From UBA1146 sp050256555 (GTDB taxonomy: Bacteria > Planctomycetota > UBA8108 > UBA1146), in contig JBBWWC010000321.1 of the NCBI GenBank assembly GCA_050256555.1, positions 1-8,670 of the forward strand: a DNA stretch of 8,670 nucleotides. The letters run 5' to 3'. Below the pieces are notes generated by a model that searched no databases, was not told where the DNA came from, and saw only the letters and a program-made list of their open reading frames with translations. Each line of letters begins with the position of its first letter. Position 1 is the first letter of the stretch. The translations under genes and the position numbers were made by a program. Below are positions 5,345-8,670 of this stretch, piece by piece.

Positions 5345-8313
5345 CGACCACCTTCTGGATTTTCTTCGGTGTCTGTTTTTCGTTGTAGGTCGTAGATCAC
5401 GATGGAGGCTGCTGCATGATCGGCGGCCGGGTTTTTCGCCCTGTGTGCTGAGAGTGCTGCATCTCGGGCAGAATCATCGGGTTTGTACTTACTGTGTAAT
5501 TGACGATGAATATTTGCTTGTTGAGTCGCGCCGAGTAGGTCTTGAATCTGAGCCAGATTCCAGTGTGCGGTGACATTTTCGGGGTCTTCCTGGAGTACCT
5601 TCATGAACCAATCGTTGGCCTCTATCAGTTTGGCTTGTTTCTGTGCATCGACCGAACGTCGTGCTAGTGCAAAGTGGACCGTTCCCAGTTCATTTAACAA
5701 TCTTACGTCTCTGGAGAAATCGAATTTCCTGCTTCTGGCTTCCGGATAGCGTGTGTTGACCAATCGGTCCAGAGATGTCAGGGCGTTGTCGTAGTGACCG
5801 TTTTCTCGGTTGACCCGAGCGCTGAACCAGTCGAGGGTCCAGGGGACAGCTGGTGGGTCGTGTTGTGCTGCAGTAGAGAGTGCTCCGGCAGCGTCATCGA
5901 TCCGTCCGGAGCGGATCAATGCACGCGCTCGATTGATATCACCATCCGCATGACCCAGTTCTGTGACCTGATCGAACGCTGAGATGGCAGAAACGAGCTC
6001 TCCTCTGACGGCGCCTTTTTCGCCTTTGCGCAGTAACCCGATGCCGTAGTCATTCCAGCGCATCCAGAGCGGGTGTTGGTCTTCTGTTGCTCTTCCTGTT
6101 CCGGAGGTTATCGGAAAAGACACTTGATCTTCACCAAGTGTCACGACAGGAAGATCATTTTTGCCCGGGCCTCGGAAGATATGCAAGAAATGGGTGTCAA
6201 ATTTCCGATAGAGCGCACGGATCTTGACGGTGATCTCTCCGGTTGCCGTGGGTGGAATCTGAAGACGGTAGTGGAGAGTGTCGGCAGCTCCTGGGGGGAT
6301 CTGATGGTTATAGAGTGGAACAAAGATGTCTTCAACATTTCTTTGATCGATGCGATTTCCATCTTTGTCCAGAACCAGAGCATTGATGAAGTGTGACCAG
6401 GGATCCACAACACCTTCGTCAGTCTGGCCACCGCTGCTTGCGATTTTTTCCCCATTTAGCAACACCTCGACTTCTACCCAGACTTGATTTGAGTCAGTAG
6501 TTCCCTGGGTGAAGTGGTGGCCCATTCCTATGGTCCGAAGAACCGTTTCTATCAGAATGGTTTCTCCTGGTTGGAGGATGGGAATCTCTGGTCCGATGGG
6601 GGCCACAAGCGGTGCATCAATATCCTGGCCTTTACGAATGCCGAAGATGTCGACCCTTAGTGATCCTTCGAGGAATTGTCGATGAGTTTCGAGGGAGTCC
6701 TGTGATGTACCAACCATTGATTGCATCGCAGTATTGGCACCGGGGAAGAGATGGTCATGGACTTCAGTAATACCGGAGTTGTCGAAATCCCTGGCACCGA
6801 AGTCATTGCTTGGAAGAAGCGGCATATGGCAACCGTTGCAGTTGTTTTCTGCCACGGAAGGGTAGTAGAAGGAGGCAACTCCATGACCACTAACTCCACT
6901 GAGTAGCCATGAATCATAATGGTTCTGGCCGCGCAGGAAGCGGTACTGATTCAGTTCTTGTGGTATGTGGACTTTGTGACAGGACCCGCAGAATTCCGCA
7001 GATTGGTGATGGGGCTTCAGGTAGGTTCGTTTGTGGAATGCCGGTTTGGCTTTGATCATTTGCCGGTTTATGAAAGTGAGCAAGGGGGAATCACTCAAAG
7101 CGAAGGGGTATAGATCGGGTTGTCCGATGAGGAACTCAGAATTGCCCCTGGGACCGGGGATGGATTCGATCGCATGACACACAGTGCAGGTAATTCCGGC
7201 CTGCGATGTGGGATCATCCACATCGTCGTAATCCGGATCGTCAAATGCGCCACTGAAGAACGGTACCGGATCGTGACAGCCTGCGCAGAAGCGGGCTGCG
7301 TGTACATTGCCATCACGTTCTAGCAAGACTTTTCGAGTGTTACGAACACTGGCAAGGTAGGCTGGATTATTAAAAGAACTGAATCTATGGGCCGATTGAC
7401 TCCATTGTTGATGTACATCGGGGTGGCATTCGAGACATGTTTTGTCACGCATCAGTCGTTCGTGCGGAATGAACTTTCCATCCGTCGTTCTTGCCAGAGA
7501 AGGTTCAAAGTATTTTTCTCCGGTGGCAGGGGACAATCCCTCGCTGTCTGAGTTTTGATGCCAGATGAGCATTCCCCCGGTGAATACAATCGCCAGTAAC
7601 GTCCAGCGTAGTCCGGTCGCCCATTGTATTTTTGGACCGGCCAGGCGATGGAGAACAAAGAGCCAGCCCGCCAGTAGAGGTGTCACTACGTGAGCGAAAT
7701 AGAAGACCGAGCGCCACAATTGCGAGCGAACCTCGATGACCCCTTCGAGTCGAGTCAGAAGGACTCCGGAGATCAACAATACCAGGCTGACGGAAAAGAG
7801 TGCTAGCCCCGCTTTTACTGCACGTCGATTGGGGTGGCTCCATGAGTTGCGCAGATGCCAGAATCCGAAGACGACCATTGGAAGTACAAAGAGCAGCCCC
7901 AGTCCGAGGTGGCCCAGGAACATCCATTGATAAAAGGAATCCTGCAAAAGATTGCCGGTCCATTGTTCTGCTACGGTGATAGAGACGAGATACGAGGAGT
8001 TTAGAGATAACAGTGCAAACAGTCCAAGCACCACTACGAGCCACGGTTTGAGAGCCGCGCTCACTGGTTTGGGCCGCTCCTTTTTCGGCGGCTGGTTCCC
8101 CGGAAAGCCGGGTGGAGTACTGGACTCGCCTGGGCTCAAAGTGCTCTTTTCTGGCTGGTGATTTCTCCTGGCAACAGATTTCCTTTCATCATGTCGTTTT
8201 TGGATCAAATCAGCAAGTTGCTCGTCTTCTTCTATTCCGAAATGGTTGCACAAAAGGGGTCTAGCTCCTGAACTAGCGAGGTGAGAGAAACCGGGAGGCC
8301 CAGATGACCGCAC
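5341..8313 (-). CDS. Pentahaem c-type cytochrome with five-helix membrane domain and TPR-like tail
   Basis: A 990-residue protein, numbered from the GTG at 8313. Residues 1-88 are a charged, Pro-rich cytoplasmic tail. Helices lie at about 90-110, 131-151, 166-186, 202-222 and 235-251; positive loops put the N-terminus inside and the remainder in the periplasm. Five haem c motifs follow: CLECH 293-297, CAGCH 343-347, CTVCH 376-380, CGSCH 442-446 and CNGCH 492-496. SAHR (307-310) is a distal-ligand pattern known from cytochrome c554-type proteins. Residues about 575-715 are a beta-rich region (GMGHHFTQGTTD, then VDPWSHF) common after such haem domains, and about 785-960 are helical TPR-like repeats (PENVTAHWNLAQIQDLLGA). 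H135/H208 and H153/H222 in helices 2 and 4 could ligate b haems. Redox transfer from quinol to periplasm is an inference; no catalytic subunit is visible. The GTG has no clear ribosome site and overlaps the divergent hydrolase start; a TTG at 8253 preceded by AGGAG is a reasonable alternative. The stop overlaps the next gene (ATGA). Confidence 0.87.
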   Translation of the reverse strand: MRSSGPPGFSHLASSGARPLLCNHFGIEEDEQLADLIQKRHDERKSVARRNHQPEKSTLSPGESSTPPGFPGNQPPKKERPKPVSAALKPWLVVVLGLFALLSLNSSYLVSITVAEQWTGNLLQDSFYQWMFLGHLGLGLLFVLPMVVFGFWHLRNSWSHPNRRAVKAGLALFSVSLVLLISGVLLTRLEGVIEVRSQLWRSVFYFAHVVTPLLAGWLFVLHRLAGPKIQWATGLRWTLLAIVFTGGMLIWHQNSDSEGLSPATGEKYFEPSLARTTDGKFIPHERLMRDKTCLECHPDVHQQWSQSAHRFSSFNNPAYLASVRNTRKVLLERDGNVHAARFCAGCHDPVPFFSGAFDDPDYDDVDDPTSQAGITCTVCHAIESIPGPRGNSEFLIGQPDLYPFALSDSPLLTFINRQMIKAKPAFHKRTYLKPHHQSAEFCGSCHKVHIPQELNQYRFLRGQNHYDSWLLSGVSGHGVASFYYPSVAENNCNGCHMPLLPSNDFGARDFDNSGITEVHDHLFPGANTAMQSMVGTSQDSLETHRQFLEGSLRVDIFGIRKGQDIDAPLVAPIGPEIPILQPGETILIETVLRTIGMGHHFTQGTTDSNQVWVEVEVLLNGEKIASSGGQTDEGVVDPWSHFINALVLDKDGNRIDQRNVEDIFVPLYNHQIPPGAADTLHYRLQIPPTATGEITVKIRALYRKFDTHFLHIFRGPGKNDLPVVTLGEDQVSFPITSGTGRATEDQHPLWMRWNDYGIGLLRKGEKGAVRGELVSAISAFDQVTELGHADGDINRARALIRSGRIDDAAGALSTAAQHDPPAVPWTLDWFSARVNRENGHYDNALTSLDRLVNTRYPEARSRKFDFSRDVRLLNELGTVHFALARRSVDAQKQAKLIEANDWFMKVLQEDPENVTAHWNLAQIQDLLGATQQANIHRQLHSKYKPDDSARDAALSAHRAKNPAADHAAASIVIYDLQRKTDTEENPEGGR
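8261..8276. promoter_or_regulatory. Imperfect 16-bp palindrome near divergent starts
   Basis: The string CTAGCTC-CT-GAACTAG forms two 7-base arms with one mismatch around a 2-base centre. It lies 28 bases before the hydrolase ATG and, if the cytochrome starts at the TTG at 8253, just upstream of that gene, overlapping its candidate AGGAG ribosome site. It could be an operator for the divergent pair or a chance repeat. If the cytochrome starts at 8313, it is inside that coding sequence. Confidence 0.2.
8293..8298 (+). promoter_or_regulatory. Ribosome binding site of the alpha/beta hydrolase
   Basis: GGGAGG stands five bases before the ATG at 8304 and fixes the start of the hydrolase. It lies inside the longest possible cytochrome reading frame on the opposite strand, which weakens the case for the cytochrome starting as far upstream as 8313. 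Confidence 0.6.
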
Positions 8314-8670
8314 GACTGCATTGTATTTCTCGATATTACGGTGCTGGAAAACCTTCGCGCTGGGTGGTTTTTTTACATGGAATCCTCGGCTCGGGTTCGA
8401 ACTGGGCAGGGTTTGCTACCGATCTGGCACGTCGGAAACCAGATTGGGGTGTGCTGGCCGTGGATCTTCGTCATCACGGTCGATCGGGCCGTGGGACGCC
8501 ACCAGATGGGGTGTCTGCATGTGTCGATGATTTACAGGAGCTTTTTGCCAAGGAAAAAATTCAGATTGGCGCTGTTGTCGGACATTCCTTTGGCTCGAAG
8601 ATTGGCCTGGAGCTTTGCGTTCGGATTCCAGGTGTGAAATTTTGCGCCGTGATCGATGCTGATCCTGGGC
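8304..8670 (+). CDS. Alpha/beta hydrolase, ABHD11/YbfF-like (3' end beyond window)
   Basis: The first 122 residues of a cytosolic-looking alpha/beta hydrolase; no signal peptide or transmembrane helix is visible. A strong GGGAGG site precedes the ATG. After strand WVVFLHG comes the oxyanion-loop motif H25-G26 with GSGSNW, then LAVDLRHHGRSG (about 51-62), DDLQELF (75-81) and the nucleophile elbow G93-H94-S95-F96-G97, followed by SKIGLELCVRIP and strand VIDADPG. S95 is the predicted nucleophile; the acid and the histidine of the triad lie in the missing part or close to the window edge. The pattern LHG-x-x-GS-x-x-NW, VD-x-R-x-HGRS, VVGHS-x-G-x-K and V-x-D-x-x-PG fits the ABHD11/YbfF-type esterases (small acyl-ester or thioester hydrolases). 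Substrate and any link with the divergent cytochrome operon are unknown. Confidence 0.85.
   Translation, partial: MTARLHCISRYYGAGKPSRWVVFLHGILGSGSNWAGFATDLARRKPDWGVLAVDLRHHGRSGRGTPPDGVSACVDDLQELFAKEKIQIGAVVGHSFGSKIGLELCVRIPGVKFCAVIDADPG

Noticed and set aside
7505..8044. 179-codon minus-strand open frame over the cytochrome membrane domain
   Set aside because: It is a frame shadow of the cytochrome gene; the main frame there has well-formed transmembrane helices, while this one is Arg/Ser-rich with no pattern.
8320..8640. Two plus-strand open frames starting at 8321 and 8341
   Set aside because: They are out-of-frame shadows; the frame from 8304 contains the hydrolase motifs, including GHSFG.
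1..8670. CRISPR arrays, tRNA/rRNA genes, insertion sequences, tandem repeats
   Set aside because: I looked for regularly spaced repeats, tRNA-like cloverleafs, transposase motifs and terminal inverted repeats and saw none; the only repeated patterns are protein-level FG-GAP, haem and EF-hand motifs.

Overview
The window looks like about 8.2 kb of a Planctomycetes-type chromosome fused, near positions 490-505, to about 490 bases of unrelated AT-rich DNA. The planctomycete-like assignment rests on gene content: a secreted protein ending in a dockerin-like EF-hand pair and a Cys-containing tail, a membrane-anchored CRTAC1-type FG-GAP propeller, a very large multiheme cytochrome fused to TPRs, and a metallophosphoesterase with a LamG-like domain. 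No taxonomic marker gene is present, so this is an inference.

Layout. Positions 1 to about 490 hold a minus-strand, AT-rich reading frame for a coiled-coil protein resembling the glutamine/glutamate-rich part of DUF4175-like proteins. It runs off the left edge and has no credible N-terminus. At about 490-505 it collides head to head with a plus-strand metallophosphoesterase (to 2388) that also lacks its N-terminus and export signal. Base composition changes at the same place. The simplest reading is an assembly or amplification chimera; a real rearrangement is the alternative. The phosphoesterase converges, with a 13-base gap, on a minus-strand secreted dockerin-type protein (2402-3256). A 228-base intergenic stretch follows.

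Positions 3485-8313 are a tightly coupled minus-strand operon of two genes read right to left. The first encodes a 990-residue membrane protein with five transmembrane helices, five CxxCH haem c motifs, a beta-rich region and a TPR-like tail. The second encodes a 619-residue membrane-anchored seven-repeat FG-GAP (CRTAC1-like) protein with a short ASPIC/UnbV-like C-terminus. They overlap by ATGA. At the right edge a plus-strand alpha/beta hydrolase (ABHD11/YbfF-like) starts at 8304, diverging from the cytochrome, and is cut by the window end.

The most interesting content is the cytochrome/propeller pair. Membrane histidines in helices 2 and 4 of the cytochrome can be paired at both membrane faces, which suggests a b-type dihaem anchor feeding a periplasmic pentahaem c domain, with the propeller as a co-translated periplasmic partner. 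The biochemical role of such a pair is not known to me; quinone-linked electron transfer is an inference.
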